Assembly (NCBI RefSeq): GCF_000613885.1
Contig: NZ_BAJV01000007.1
Location: forward strand, 124,001 to 188,000
Direction of reading: 5' to 3'
From: Asaia prunellae JCM 25354
Lineage (GTDB): Bacteria > Pseudomonadota > Alphaproteobacteria > Acetobacterales > Acetobacteraceae
Length of the DNA stretch: 64,000 nt
The notes under the pieces are model-generated. The model did no database searches and was not told the DNA's origin. It saw only the letters and a list, made by a program, of their open reading frames with translations. A program made the translations under genes and the position numbers. Numbering within the stretch: position 1 is the stretch's first letter; each line of letters opens with the position of its first letter. Below are positions 1 through 8,998 of the stretch, in pieces.

Positions 1-613
1 CTGCTTTCGTCTCATCCGCCAGATCCTGTTCATTGATTGCCGTACGGATGGTACCAGGCAGTACCGAGTTACATCTTATGCCATGCCTGCCCAGTGCTAT
101 TGCGGTCGATTGCATGAGCGAATGCACACCTGCTTTGGTCGGCGTATAGTGGCTCTGGAACTCGCCGCCAACCAGCGCCGAAATAGAGGATACGGCGATA
201 ATAGCGCCACCACGTCCCTGCCGGACCATCTGGTTTGCAGCAGCCTGAACCATGAAATAGGCGCCGAGCAGATTCACTTCCACCGTTCTTCTGAGCGTTT
301 CGGAAGGAAGATCAAGAAAGGAATGAAAAGGACAGATACCGGCATTGCTGACAAAGATATCCAGGCCTCCGAGACCTTGCACTATGGTCTCGATAAAGCA
401 CGTCGCTGTCTCGGCTGCAGAGACATCGCCTTGCAGATAGACTGCCTTGCGTCCCAGCGACGTGATCTCGTCCAGAAGCGGTTGGACAGTCTCTTCTTCT
501 GCGATGTCAGAAATGGCAACATCCGCGCCATGGCGAGCAGCCTCCAGAGCCGCTTCCCGACCAATTCCCGACGCCCCGCCTGTAATCGCGAAAATTCTGT
601 TTTCGAGCAGCAT
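1..613 (-). CDS. SDR oxidoreductase, L-rhamnose 1-dehydrogenase-like (3' end cut by window edge)
   Basis: Classical short-chain dehydrogenase read on the minus strand from ATG at 613; the C-terminus lies beyond base 1. About 204 residues are visible of a usual ~250. The Rossmann motif TGGASGIG is near residues 12-19, NAG in the middle, and the catalytic YxxxK is YTPTK. The stretch LPGTIRTAINEQDLAD after the active site resembles the L-rhamnose 1-dehydrogenase branch (NAD(P)-dependent oxidation of an aldose to its lactone). That substrate is an inference from memory of the family. The reading frame is intact throughout. It is the last visible gene of a long minus-strand catabolic cluster, 135 nt downstream of the DhaK-DhaL kinase, so it probably oxidises a sugar or polyol intermediate of that pathway. 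Confidence 0.85.
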   Translation of the reverse strand, partial: MLLENRIFAITGGASGIGREAALEAARHGADVAISDIAEEETVQPLLDEITSLGRKAVYLQGDVSAAETATCFIETIVQGLGGLDIFVSNAGICPFHSFLDLPSETLRRTVEVNLLGAYFMVQAAANQMVRQGRGGAIIAVSSISALVGGEFQSHYTPTKAGVHSLMQSTAIALGRHGIRCNSVLPGTIRTAINEQDLADETKA

Positions 614-748
614 GTATCTACCTCCCGCAGGACTGTTCTGGATAAACCGACCAGTAGAAATTACCTTACTCTCCCGTGCCGCTGCACAAAACAGGTCGGT
701 CGGGAAACCACTGGCGAAAATGCAAAACATGCATTTCTGGCAGTTTTA

Positions 749-2464
749 TCAGGACAGATCCTCAAGAAGCGGGGTGAGCGCCTGCATAGCCAGGGCAAAA
801 GACAAAGCACCGGGATCGGGATACCCTTTGCTATGATCTCCATGGGTCTTGGCACGCCCGCGCCTCGCAGCAAAAGCCTTGGTTGCCTCAGCTCCCCGAT
901 GGGCTTCCTCAACCGCTCCGGTCCAGATCACATCCAGATTGTGTCCAGATGAGCCAGTGCTTTCCAGAGCTTCGACAAACGGTACCAGAGCATCGACCAT
1001 GGTCTTGTCTCCGATTTCGGCCTTGCCAATACTGCGGATACGCTGAGCACCCTTAATTACACCCTGCACCAGAACCTTAGCATCAATACCCGCATCATCA
1101 TGCAGAACCGTCGAAAACGCGAAAAGCGCCTCCCCCCACAGGGCTCCGGATGTTCCTCCTGCCCGGTCACCCCATGCATCGGCGGCAGCCTCCATCACCG
1201 TGCGAGCGCCTGCACCGACTGCAGAGGCGGCTTGGGCCGCTCTGGCTGCAGCTCGGGTGCCTCGTGCCATTCCCTGACCATGATCGCCATCACCGGCAAT
1301 GGCATCGATACGGCCAAGCCTGTCCTCTTCATCCTCCATGGTGCGGGCAAGACACGCCATGGCACGGGCAATACAGGCTCCGGCCTTTTTACCGGTTGCG
1401 TTCGGGGCCGGTTCATAATGGACCGGTAATTCGGCCATAGCCTGACTGGAAGCTGCGACCCAATCGCCTTTGACTTCATGACGACAAAGGGCAGGAGAAT
1501 TGACCGGCGCCCGCCAGAAACGCTCCAGTTCATCATCGAGCCATGTAATCGTGAGTGAACAACCATACATGTCGAGGCTTGTGGCATAAGAACCAAGCAG
1601 TGGCGCAACAAGAGTAAGCCCGTCGCGCTCGAAAAGGGCCTCTAGCTCATTCCACAACACAAAAAGCTCTTCTGTTGTCGTGGCGCCCGCCCCGTTGAGC
1701 AACACGGCCAGGCGCTTTGCTTCTTTCGGACGTTCGGCCATGACCCGAGAATAAAGCTCGGCAGCGATCTCTCCTGGTGAGGCTATGTCACGTTCCTCGA
1801 TACCGGGCTCGCCATGAATACCAAGACCCAGCGCCATGCGTCCCTGGGGAATAGTAAATATCTTCTCTGGCGCGCCGGGCAGGGCGCAGCCATCGAAGGC
1901 GATACCGAAAGACCGAGTATGGGCATTCGCCTTGCGGGACACCGCCTCGACAGCATCAATGTCATATCCGGCGTCAGCGGCAGCCCCCATGATCTTGAAG
2001 ACTATAATATCGCCTGCAACACCACGACGGCGCTCTGGCGTTTCTGGTGGAGCGCTTGCGACATCGTCAGTCGTGACCACAATGCGCGTGTCGATGCCTT
2101 CAGCGCGCAACCTTTCGGCCGCGATACCGAAATTGAGATTGTCACCTGCGTAATTGCCAAACCCCATCACAATACCCCCACCACGATGGGCAAGTCTACC
2201 GATCGTCGCCACGGCCTGGATCGATGGCGAGGCAAAAATACCGCCCATCACAACCGCATCGGCAAATCCCTGTCCAACGAAACCACAGAAGGTAGGGTAA
2301 TGGCCTGATCCACCTCCGACGAGGACAGTTACCTTACCTTCGGGCCCGGGTTGAGCACGTAGCGCACCACTCCGCACAGGACGTACGATATCCTGAAAGA
2401 CATGATTGAACGCACGTAAGCCATGCGTTGCGAAATCGTCTTCATTTCCACAAATATCGACCAT
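749..2464 (-). CDS. DhaK-DhaL fusion kinase (dihydroxyacetone/tetrulose kinase family)
   Basis: ATP-dependent kinase of the dihydroxyacetone kinase family, 571 aa, with both halves in one chain. The N-terminal DhaK domain has GGGSGHYP at 50-57 and the covalent substrate-binding histidine in GIHGEPG (His217). The C-terminal DhaL domain has the ATP/Mg motif GDGDHG at 391-396 and the GGTSGALWGE loop. Members phosphorylate a terminal hydroxyl of short ketoses: dihydroxyacetone, D- or L-erythrulose, or related keto-sugars. The enzyme sits directly downstream of an aldolase-like gene (32 nt gap) and a DenD-like dehydrogenase, so the substrate is more likely a pathway-specific ketose than free glycerone from glycerol. 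Product: DHAP or another ketose phosphate. Which ketose cannot be read from sequence. Confidence 0.88.
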   Translation of the reverse strand: MVDICGNEDDFATHGLRAFNHVFQDIVRPVRSGALRAQPGPEGKVTVLVGGGSGHYPTFCGFVGQGFADAVVMGGIFASPSIQAVATIGRLAHRGGGIVMGFGNYAGDNLNFGIAAERLRAEGIDTRIVVTTDDVASAPPETPERRRGVAGDIIVFKIMGAAADAGYDIDAVEAVSRKANAHTRSFGIAFDGCALPGAPEKIFTIPQGRMALGLGIHGEPGIEERDIASPGEIAAELYSRVMAERPKEAKRLAVLLNGAGATTTEELFVLWNELEALFERDGLTLVAPLLGSYATSLDMYGCSLTITWLDDELERFWRAPVNSPALCRHEVKGDWVAASSQAMAELPVHYEPAPNATGKKAGACIARAMACLARTMEDEEDRLGRIDAIAGDGDHGQGMARGTRAAARAAQAASAVGAGARTVMEAAADAWGDRAGGTSGALWGEALFAFSTVLHDDAGIDAKVLVQGVIKGAQRIRSIGKAEIGDKTMVDALVPFVEALESTGSSGHNLDVIWTGAVEEAHRGAEATKAFAARRGRAKTHGDHSKGYPDPGALSFALAMQALTPLLEDLS

Positions 2465-2496
2465 GTTTCTCTGTTCCGGTTATGAGCCGAAAGGGC

Positions 2497-3489
2497 CTAA
2501 TACAGCAGGGGGTCTGTGACGTTCAGATCAGATTCAAGCGTTCTTTTAGGCGTCAGGCCACGACAAAGCAGTTCTTCGTGATAGATACTGACTGCCTCAG
2601 CCGGGGTCAGCCGCCGTTCAACGACAGCTCGCATCATGGCGATCATCGTAGGCGAATGCTCCGCATCCAGGATCTTGCGTCCGAAAAGCGCCGCCCTCGC
2701 ACCGCTGAGCTGCGCTTGATGAAGGAGTTCAAGACAATCCCGCGTGGTGCCGCTGCCCCCTCCCATGATACCGACGATCAGAGAAGGGTCATACCGGCAG
2801 AGAGCCTCAAGGGAACGTGAACCGTTGAAAGTAAGTTTGAGAAATTCCGGACGTTCTTCCTCATGCATGCCTGCAAGGGCGCGGCTGACCATATCATTGA
2901 GAAAACAGCCGTAATCAGCCTTGTCGAGCAGCGGGAGAGGGGGGTTAAAGACTTCAAGAAAATGCTTCACGCCAGCCGCCTGCGCCTCGATACGAAATGC
3001 ACGATACTGAGAAAGCGTATCAGCATCTTCCTTGGCATCACCGCTGAAAGTCATTGAATAGAGACCAAATTTGACGGGAAGATATTCGAGCCGGGCCGTA
3101 CGGAACGGAATGGACGGCTGTCGACCGTAATCAGCACCGGATATTCGCCACAGATCGGTTGTATCATTCAGACGCACGGCCTGATGGACGGTGCTGCCAT
3201 CGAATACGCCCTTCTTTGCAAGGCGGCCAAGCGTCGAGACCGATGCCAGCAAGATATCAACGACATCCTGCCGTACAATCTCGTGAACGGCCTCATCAAA
3301 TTCGACAAGCGTACGGGGACAATTGGTTACATGATCCGTGCCAAGTGCCGAAAGTCCTCCCGCCATGTCGCCATCCTTGGCATCGGCAAGGATGAAATCC
3401 GAAATGCTGTCCGTGCCGGCACGCATGCGTGCTATTTTGGCGTCGTAGCGCGACTGGCGAGGCGGCACGTTATAGGGCTTGAGCGTCAT
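2497..3489 (-). CDS. DeoC/LacD/FbaB-like class I aldolase (putative)
   Basis: 330-aa protein with TIM-barrel character resembling the class I aldolase group that holds tagatose-bisphosphate aldolase LacD and FbaB. The C-terminal phosphate-binding style loop is IVGIMGGGSGTTRDCL, followed by SGARAALFGRKI, typical of the last barrel strands. The segment RPEFLKLTFNGSRSLEALC probably holds the Schiff-base lysine strand (LKLTF). Its ATG overlaps the TGA of the upstream isomerase by 4 nt (ATGA), so the two are translationally coupled. The following gene is a ketose kinase. An aldolase beside a kinase suggests cleavage of a ketose phosphate to DHAP plus an aldehyde; this is an inference. I do not recognise a characterised orthologue, and it could instead be an isomerase or epimerase on the same fold. 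Confidence 0.65.
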   Translation of the reverse strand: MTLKPYNVPPRQSRYDAKIARMRAGTDSISDFILADAKDGDMAGGLSALGTDHVTNCPRTLVEFDEAVHEIVRQDVVDILLASVSTLGRLAKKGVFDGSTVHQAVRLNDTTDLWRISGADYGRQPSIPFRTARLEYLPVKFGLYSMTFSGDAKEDADTLSQYRAFRIEAQAAGVKHFLEVFNPPLPLLDKADYGCFLNDMVSRALAGMHEEERPEFLKLTFNGSRSLEALCRYDPSLIVGIMGGGSGTTRDCLELLHQAQLSGARAALFGRKILDAEHSPTMIAMMRAVVERRLTPAEAVSIYHEELLCRGLTPKRTLESDLNVTDPLLY

Positions 3490-4469
3490 TTCGGAAGAAT
3501 CCTGCGAATATAGTCACGATTTCGCGCAGCGACACTCAATCCGTCTCCTCCGTAATGCTCGACAAGAAACGGACTGGCATAGCCATGCTCCAGAGCCATG
3601 CCTATGGCAGCGCGATAGCTGATGACCCCTTGTTCCATCGGCGCGGGAGCCGTGACCACCATACCTGTCATCTCATCCTCGGTACGCAGGTAATTCTTGA
3701 CGTGCCAGTAACGCAGATAAGGAGCGAGTTTTGTCATCATATCCCGCCAATGCTCCATCGGGCGATGGAGCCGCACGAGATTGCCGATATCAGCATTGAT
3801 GCCGCAGGCGGGGTGATCGACATCACGTACAAAACGCACGGCAGAGTCAGCAGAGCCGAGATAGGTATCTTCATACATTTCAAGGGAAAGGGCCACACCG
3901 ACGCTTTGTGCATGATCGGCCAGCTCACGGATGCGCAAAACTGCTTTTTTCCAGATCTGCGGGTCGTCAGGATCTCGATGGCCCGGTGCAGTCCAGAACC
4001 ACAGGGCATTTTTTTGGCGAGCGCTCAGCTCAGCAGCAAAACCAAGCGCGATCTCACGGGCTCCGATTTCTGCGGCCGTATCAATCACTTTGTGAATATA
4101 GGTGAGAGACGCATCAGCCTTTTGCTTATCCGGGTCTATCACCGAACGGCGAGAGGTTGATATTGCCGGGATCGTGAGGCCATGATCTGCACAGACAGAG
4201 AGAAACTCCAGCCTGCGAGACGGTAAAAGATCAGCAATACGCAGCCAGCTATCTGTGGGATCAAGCTCGGTAAATCCCGCACACTGTATGTCGGCCAGAG
4301 TAGACGACCACCCCTCTGCAGACTGATCCTGAACTGAGCTCCCATCCGGTAATGTGGCCGGATACTGGATCATGGCAGCAGCAATCGGCCAGGTCTGTGC
4401 CGACCAGGGGGGGGTGTGAGCCAGGATTTCGTTACGATGCTGCGTGTGACTCTGCGCTTCTGCTACCAT
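3486..4469 (-). CDS. TIM-barrel sugar (phosphate) isomerase/epimerase, xylose-isomerase-like
   Basis: AP-endonuclease-2-like TIM barrel of the sugar phosphate isomerase/epimerase group. Metal-ligand style segments are visible in order: ALSLEMYEDTY (Glu), GINADIGNLVRLH (Asp), YWHVKNYL (His) and FLVEHYGGDG (Glu/His near the C-terminus). I start it at the ATG at 4469, about 20 residues before the first barrel strand (WPIAAAMIQYP). The reading frame is open further upstream and runs into the end of the DenD-like gene, so as printed the two look fused (see findings). Its TGA overlaps the aldolase ATG. Role by context: isomerising the keto product of the upstream dehydrogenase, as 2-oxo-tetronate isomerase OtnI does in D-erythronate catabolism. 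The specific substrate is inferred. Confidence 0.7.
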   Translation of the reverse strand: MVAEAQSHTQHRNEILAHTPPWSAQTWPIAAAMIQYPATLPDGSSVQDQSAEGWSSTLADIQCAGFTELDPTDSWLRIADLLPSRRLEFLSVCADHGLTIPAISTSRRSVIDPDKQKADASLTYIHKVIDTAAEIGAREIALGFAAELSARQKNALWFWTAPGHRDPDDPQIWKKAVLRIRELADHAQSVGVALSLEMYEDTYLGSADSAVRFVRDVDHPACGINADIGNLVRLHRPMEHWRDMMTKLAPYLRYWHVKNYLRTEDEMTGMVVTAPAPMEQGVISYRAAIGMALEHGYASPFLVEHYGGDGLSVAARNRDYIRRILPK

Positions 4470-4521
4470 CCTGACGCGATCAGATGCATTTCTGGCAGAC
4501 AGTCCCGTATCAAACCTCCCA

Positions 4522-5491
4522 TCAAGTTCGTCATCTATATAAATTCGTATGATTTCCTCGAAAGACTCATCAGCTGTAAAACCCAGACTGAGAGCCCAAT
4601 GCGTATCGAACGCCTTGGGCCAGCTTGACACGAAATACTGCACGAAGGGATCGGGCTGTTCGCAAATGAGCTCAACAGCTTTACTCCCTGCCACCAGTCG
4701 CAACGCCTCGATTTCTTCCTCAACCGTGACACTCAGCGCAGGGAGTGTGAAAACGGGACGGGGACGGATCATGTCGTAATCGAGCCTGGCGGCATGGCGC
4801 AGTGCCCGCACAGCAGCACGAGGCTGATCAGCCAATGACGTGTTTCTCTCGGCACCGGCAGGATCGCTTTTTTGCCTGCAAGGGGTTCGCGAATAATGCT
4901 GGAGAAAAACCCTGATGCCGCTGCATTGGCCTCTCCTGGCCGTACACAGATGGTTGGCAGGCGTGGTGCAACGCCATCAAAGATGCCCCGGCGTGAATAA
5001 TCACTCAGCAGCAATTCAACCATTGCCTTCTGGACACCATAACTGCTCTCGGGTGTCGGGATCTGAGTGTCCGGTATGACGTCCGGTAGAGGACGTCCAA
5101 AAACCCCTATTGATGAAGCAAAGACGAGACGCGGCTTGTAGCCTTCTCGTTCGTGCAGGTCGCGAATAGCCTCAAACAGCATGAAAGAAGCATCGAGATT
5201 GACGCGATAACCAAGTGCCATGTCACGTTCGGCAGCACCCGACACGATAGCAGCCAGATGGAAAATGATATCCGGTCGCTCGACAAGGATCTTCTCGGCT
5301 TCCCCCGGGACAGACAGATCGCTTGCGATACAGGAAATCGTACCGCTGAAACTCTGGGGCCTTTCAGGCATCGATCGATCGACGAGCATCAGATGCGAAG
5401 GCCTTGGAAATAATTCCCCGACTTCCTTTACAAAATTCTCAGTCAGCTTCCGGCCCAGCATGCCTGCCGCACCAAGGATGAGAACCCGCAT
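4522..5491 (-). CDS. denD: DenD-like NAD-dependent dehydrogenase/epimerase (frameshifted)
   Basis: Extended SDR (NAD-dependent epimerase/dehydratase fold) resembling D-erythronate dehydrogenase DenD, which oxidises D-erythronate at C2. GAAGMLGRK at residues 8-16 binds NAD; the catalytic SxxxYGVQK is near residue 150. The frame from 5491 reads well to RETRHWL and then leaves the family pattern. The continuation ADQPRAAVRALRHAARL is in another frame from about 4832, where one base (probably a G in TGG-GCT) is missing. The C-terminal part SFEEIIRIYIDDEL ends beside a TGA at 4524-4522 that would be in frame if one more base were restored. In the printed sequence the frame instead runs on into the isomerase. 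The gene is 75 nt downstream of the LysR regulator. DenD identity is a family judgement and other hydroxyacid substrates are possible. Confidence 0.65.
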
Positions 5492-5566
5492 GATTTTCGT
5501 TCGTCCTTGTTAATACATGAGCATCTCACTGAGGAAGAACGAGCACGCAAGTAAAGTCGATAAGAC

Positions 5567-6507
5567 TTACCTGATGGCGCTATCGGATAATCTGATAGCC
5601 CGACGCTTTATTTCATCTGAGAGATATGTCATCGCCGGTGTCATGGTCCGATCACGAAGCCGTAACATGGCATAGGGTGTAAGAATATCCGGTAGAACAA
5701 CCGGCAATTCCCGGATAATCCCAGCATCTTTGAATGAATTGTAGACCGGACGTGAAAGCACTGCCAGCATGTCAGACTGGGTCAGGAGTTCGATCGTTGC
5801 ATAGATCGAACTCAGCTCGACCGCGAAAAGAGGTAACGGCAATCGCGCCATCGTGAATGCCGCCTCCAGAGCCTGCCGCATGGGGCTGGCTGCCATATGA
5901 GCAACCCAGCGCGCGTGTGTGAGCTCCCCCAGGCAAGTCGGCGGGGTCTGGTGAACCGGATTCCTGGCTCCCGCTACAATGACAAGATGCTCCTCGGCCA
6001 GGAGCTCAACAACAAGCATATCCGCAGGAATGCCCTCTACCGGGCGACCGATTGCCAGATCAATACGCCCCTCCTGCATCATCTCGATCAGGTCGTGGCT
6101 CGTACTGACATGAAGCGTGACACTGATATCCGGCTGGGCCTCGGCGAGATCTGAGAGAATGGGCAAAATGATTTCTCTCAAAGGTGCACTGATCGTTCCG
6201 ATGGCCACCGTGCCGGAAAGCCCTTGCTGAACGGCCTGAAGATCATGTCGCAACCGGCCAAGATCAGCCAGGATCTGCTGCGCATGCCTGATGGCTACCA
6301 GCCGGCACGTGTAGGAGTCAGCCCCTGCGTGTGTCGCTCGAAAAGCTGCACCTCCAGATCCGTTTCGATATCCTGCAGAAGTTTTGACGCAGTTGGCTGG
6401 GAGAGATTGAGAGAACGCGCTGCCCTGTTGAGAGCCGGTTCGCGGCCAATCTGGCGCAGTAACAGCAACTGCCTGAATTTGAGGCGGAATATCAGATTGT
6501 CGGTCAT
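5567..6507 (-). CDS. LysR-family transcriptional regulator (frameshifted)
   Basis: LysR regulator split by an indel near 6300. The N-terminal helix-turn-helix (PALNRAARSLNLSQPTASKL) and linker read from ATG 6507 to TPTRAGW followed by a stop. One extra base restores TRAGLVAIRHAQQILADLG, and the effector-binding domain then continues to DSAIR at 5567. The restored length of about 313 aa is normal. A GTG at 6543 would add 12 residues, but the HTH starts at its usual distance from 6507. The effector domain resembles the GbpR/PcaQ-like subgroup that senses sugar acids or aromatics (an inference from LRHDLQAVQQGLSGTVAIG). It lies inside the catabolic cluster between the porin and the DenD-like gene, on the same strand, so it probably regulates the cluster together with the LacI protein. 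Confidence 0.85.
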
Positions 6508-6553
6508 GATCCGGATCGTGCCGTCGAACGACGCTTCTGTCACTTCACGTCTG

Positions 6554-7963
6554 TCAAAGCACAGCGTGAATCTTAAGTCCTACAGCATCGACCTGAGGCT
6601 TATCGGCCTGAAGGTTTGTTCGCCAGATATGCTGATAATCCGGCTGGATCGACAAGCCTCGGAACGCATGGATGCTGTAGGTCAATTCGAATGTCATAAG
6701 ATGACTCTGGGGATAGGTTGCGCTACCGGGCAGGGCCAGGCCCTTGCGATACCGTATCCATTGAGATGCCACGAGATCAGGGCTGGCAAATGTTTCGGAC
6801 CACTCGATGCCGAATGTATCCTTGGGCCGCCCCTTGATCAGACCGCGATCAACAATACCGGCATAAACCTGCCAGTCGTAAAGACTGTTCTTGCCCTGAC
6901 TTTTTGTGGCGCCAGCAAGGACATAAAGTCCATTCAGCGGGCCTGTACCGTTACGGATCAGCATCTGATCACCCTGAAGCCAGATCTGGGTTTTGCCATT
7001 TGTCCAGCCATAAGGCAGCCCGGTCTCTGCAGCCGCATTACCGTTTATATCGCGGAACAGATCGCGGTAATTCGATGAATCGTAGGCAACGCCGAATTTG
7101 TAATGCCCGACCAGATTATGTTTGCCAAAGGACGGAATCAGCCCGATCTCGGTCGGGATGTACACCCCCGTATAGAGCTCTGTTCCCATACGGAAACCTG
7201 TACGGTCATACTGATTGGTATTGAGATAGGGATTTACCCCATAAAGACCAGTCTGCATGTAGATACCGTGTAGCGGCCAGTAACGCAGACGCGTCCCCCA
7301 TGTCGAACCGGGATAGGTCCCATAACCCGCTGCTGTCCGTGTAAGGGATTTGGGAATGCCGCAATTGGATTTGTTCATGAAGGTGCAAAAGAGCGGTGAA
7401 TTGGCAAAATCTATATTTACCGGCATTTTTCCCAGGGAAATCTGCAGCCTGTTCCTGAACAGATCCTGCGTGCCATAAATGTAAACGAGATGGGCGCCAA
7501 CATTACCACCACCACCATAGATCTCCTGAAAGCCGTTAAGTGATCGCTCACCAAGATCTGCTGCCATGTTATGTCCTGCCCGATTGACGATAACAGCATG
7601 GGTAATAAAGCCGCGCCATCCTATCAGCCGTGACCAGTCCAGATCCAGTTCCACCCCGATCTGATGCGCATACCCGGCATCTCCGGCATGCCCGGCATTC
7701 AGCGCCATGGCACTTTCGCTGGTATAGTCGATGACAATACCAACTCCCTTGCGATTGAGCTTCTTTACCAGTTGTTCCCAGCCCGACACCATGTTTTCCA
7801 CCGGTGGTGTAAAAGGCGTATTGGCATAGGATGTTGGCGTATCGAGCGCAAAAAGGGGTGCTGTTTCCGAGACAGGACCACGATATTGTGCCTGCGCCTG
7901 AGGCGCAGAAAAGAGCAGCGCGCCCAGCATGGCCAGGCTCATGATTGCAACTCTGTTTGTCAT
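6554..7963 (-). CDS. oprB: OprB-family carbohydrate-selective porin
   Basis: 469-aa outer-membrane porin. A signal peptide ends about residue 25 (LLFSAPQAQA). The rest alternates aromatic and polar residues as in a 16-strand beta barrel. OprB landmarks include GWRGFITHAVIVNRAGHN, the long KMPVNIDFANSPLFC loop, and the terminal strands SIQPDYQHIWRTN with a final hydrophobic residue. OprB porins let monosaccharides and sugar acids into the periplasm and are common in acetic acid bacteria. The gene is complete and in frame. It lies 84 nt downstream of the D-2-hydroxyacid dehydrogenase, on the strand of the catabolic cluster, so it probably supplies outer-membrane entry for that substrate. Confidence 0.88.
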   Translation of the reverse strand: MTNRVAIMSLAMLGALLFSAPQAQAQYRGPVSETAPLFALDTPTSYANTPFTPPVENMVSGWEQLVKKLNRKGVGIVIDYTSESAMALNAGHAGDAGYAHQIGVELDLDWSRLIGWRGFITHAVIVNRAGHNMAADLGERSLNGFQEIYGGGGNVGAHLVYIYGTQDLFRNRLQISLGKMPVNIDFANSPLFCTFMNKSNCGIPKSLTRTAAGYGTYPGSTWGTRLRYWPLHGIYMQTGLYGVNPYLNTNQYDRTGFRMGTELYTGVYIPTEIGLIPSFGKHNLVGHYKFGVAYDSSNYRDLFRDINGNAAAETGLPYGWTNGKTQIWLQGDQMLIRNGTGPLNGLYVLAGATKSQGKNSLYDWQVYAGIVDRGLIKGRPKDTFGIEWSETFASPDLVASQWIRYRKGLALPGSATYPQSHLMTFELTYSIHAFRGLSIQPDYQHIWRTNLQADKPQVDAVGLKIHAVL

Positions 7964-8047
7964 GATTATCCAAACCCTGAAATGCAGTGAGTGCGTCAGG
8001 GCGTCTGACCCTCAGATCAGACCACCGGAAGCGGAAAAACTAGGGCA

Positions 8048-8977
8048 TCAGAACAGGGGAGTCACCGGGGTCAGGAGTGGCGAGCCCGCGAAATGGGCAG
8101 TGAGATTATCCAGAACGAGCCGCCCCATGGCCTGTCGCGTTTCAATCGTGGCAGAGGCTCTGTGTGGCTGAAGGACCACATTGGGCATGGTCTTTAGCGC
8201 GTCGGGTACATTTGGCTCATCGGTAAAGACGTCAAGCGCTGCACGACCCAGACGCCCCTCCTGCAATGCAGAAACCAGTGCCTGCTCGTCCACCACAGTG
8301 CCTCGGGCCACATTCACGAGCAATCCGTCAGGACCAAGCGCATCAATGACCTTGCGATCAACCAGGTTGCGGGACTGCGCGCCGCCGGAAGCTGCAACGA
8401 CAAGAATGTCGCTTTGTTCTGCCAGTGCAGGCAGACTGCTCACAAAAGGAAAGGCCGGCAGGTCGAGATTACGTCGGCTGAAATAGGAGACCTGCATCGA
8501 AAAAGCCTGGGCCCGCTTGCCAATAGCCTGACCGACCTGACCCATACCGACAATACCCACTCTTGCACCTGACACCTTGCGGGCCAGAGGGAGAACCTGC
8601 TTGCCCCAGAGATTATCACGTACGAGACGATCACCAGGCAAAAGATCACGCATCGAAGCAAGCATGAGCGCCATGGCAAGATCGGCCACATCGTCTGTCA
8701 GCACATCACGCGTCACAGTAACAGCAATCCCGCGGCGCGACGCCTCAACCAGATCCACCGCATCGGTGCCGATACCGTTTATGGCAATAATCTCCAGTGC
8801 GGGCAGTGCGTCCATAACGGCACGAGGGACGCCGGTGCCGCCGCCTGTTGCGATCGCACGTATTGGCGCATCTTTCGGCAGTTCGTCTTTCTGCCATCGA
8901 TGCACAACATAGGACTCGTCGAGCGCCTTTTCGACCGCAGGCATCATTGGCTCGATCAGAAGGAGATGAGGCTTCAT
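8048..8977 (-). CDS. D-isomer-specific 2-hydroxyacid dehydrogenase (GhrB/hydroxypyruvate reductase type)
   Basis: 309-aa NAD(P)-dependent dehydrogenase interconverting a D-2-hydroxyacid and its 2-ketoacid. The Rossmann motif GMGQVG is at 144-149. The catalytic set is complete and in family order: Arg225 in VNVARG, Glu254 in FTDEP and His272 in QPHRAS. Length matches glyoxylate/hydroxypyruvate/2-ketogluconate reductases. It is separated by only 21 nt from the upstream hydratase-like gene and precedes the porin, so all three look cotranscribed. Likely role: reducing a 2-ketoacid such as hydroxypyruvate or a 2-keto-sugar acid, or oxidising the imported acid. Direction and substrate are inferred from context. 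Confidence 0.87.
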   Translation of the reverse strand: MKPHLLLIEPMMPAVEKALDESYVVHRWQKDELPKDAPIRAIATGGGTGVPRAVMDALPALEIIAINGIGTDAVDLVEASRRGIAVTVTRDVLTDDVADLAMALMLASMRDLLPGDRLVRDNLWGKQVLPLARKVSGARVGIVGMGQVGQAIGKRAQAFSMQVSYFSRRNLDLPAFPFVSSLPALAEQSDILVVAASGGAQSRNLVDRKVIDALGPDGLLVNVARGTVVDEQALVSALQEGRLGRAALDVFTDEPNVPDALKTMPNVVLQPHRASATIETRQAMGRLVLDNLTAHFAGSPLLTPVTPLF

Positions 8978-8998
8978 CGATGTGTTTTCTTTCTTGCT

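Noticed and set aside
83-952. 289-aa open frame opposite the SDR and kinase genes
   Set aside because: It lies antisense to two clearly conserved minus-strand genes and has no domain pattern.
2428-2820. Plus-strand frames opposite the aldolase and kinase genes
   Set aside because: No homology pattern or ribosome-binding site; the minus-strand genes account for the region.
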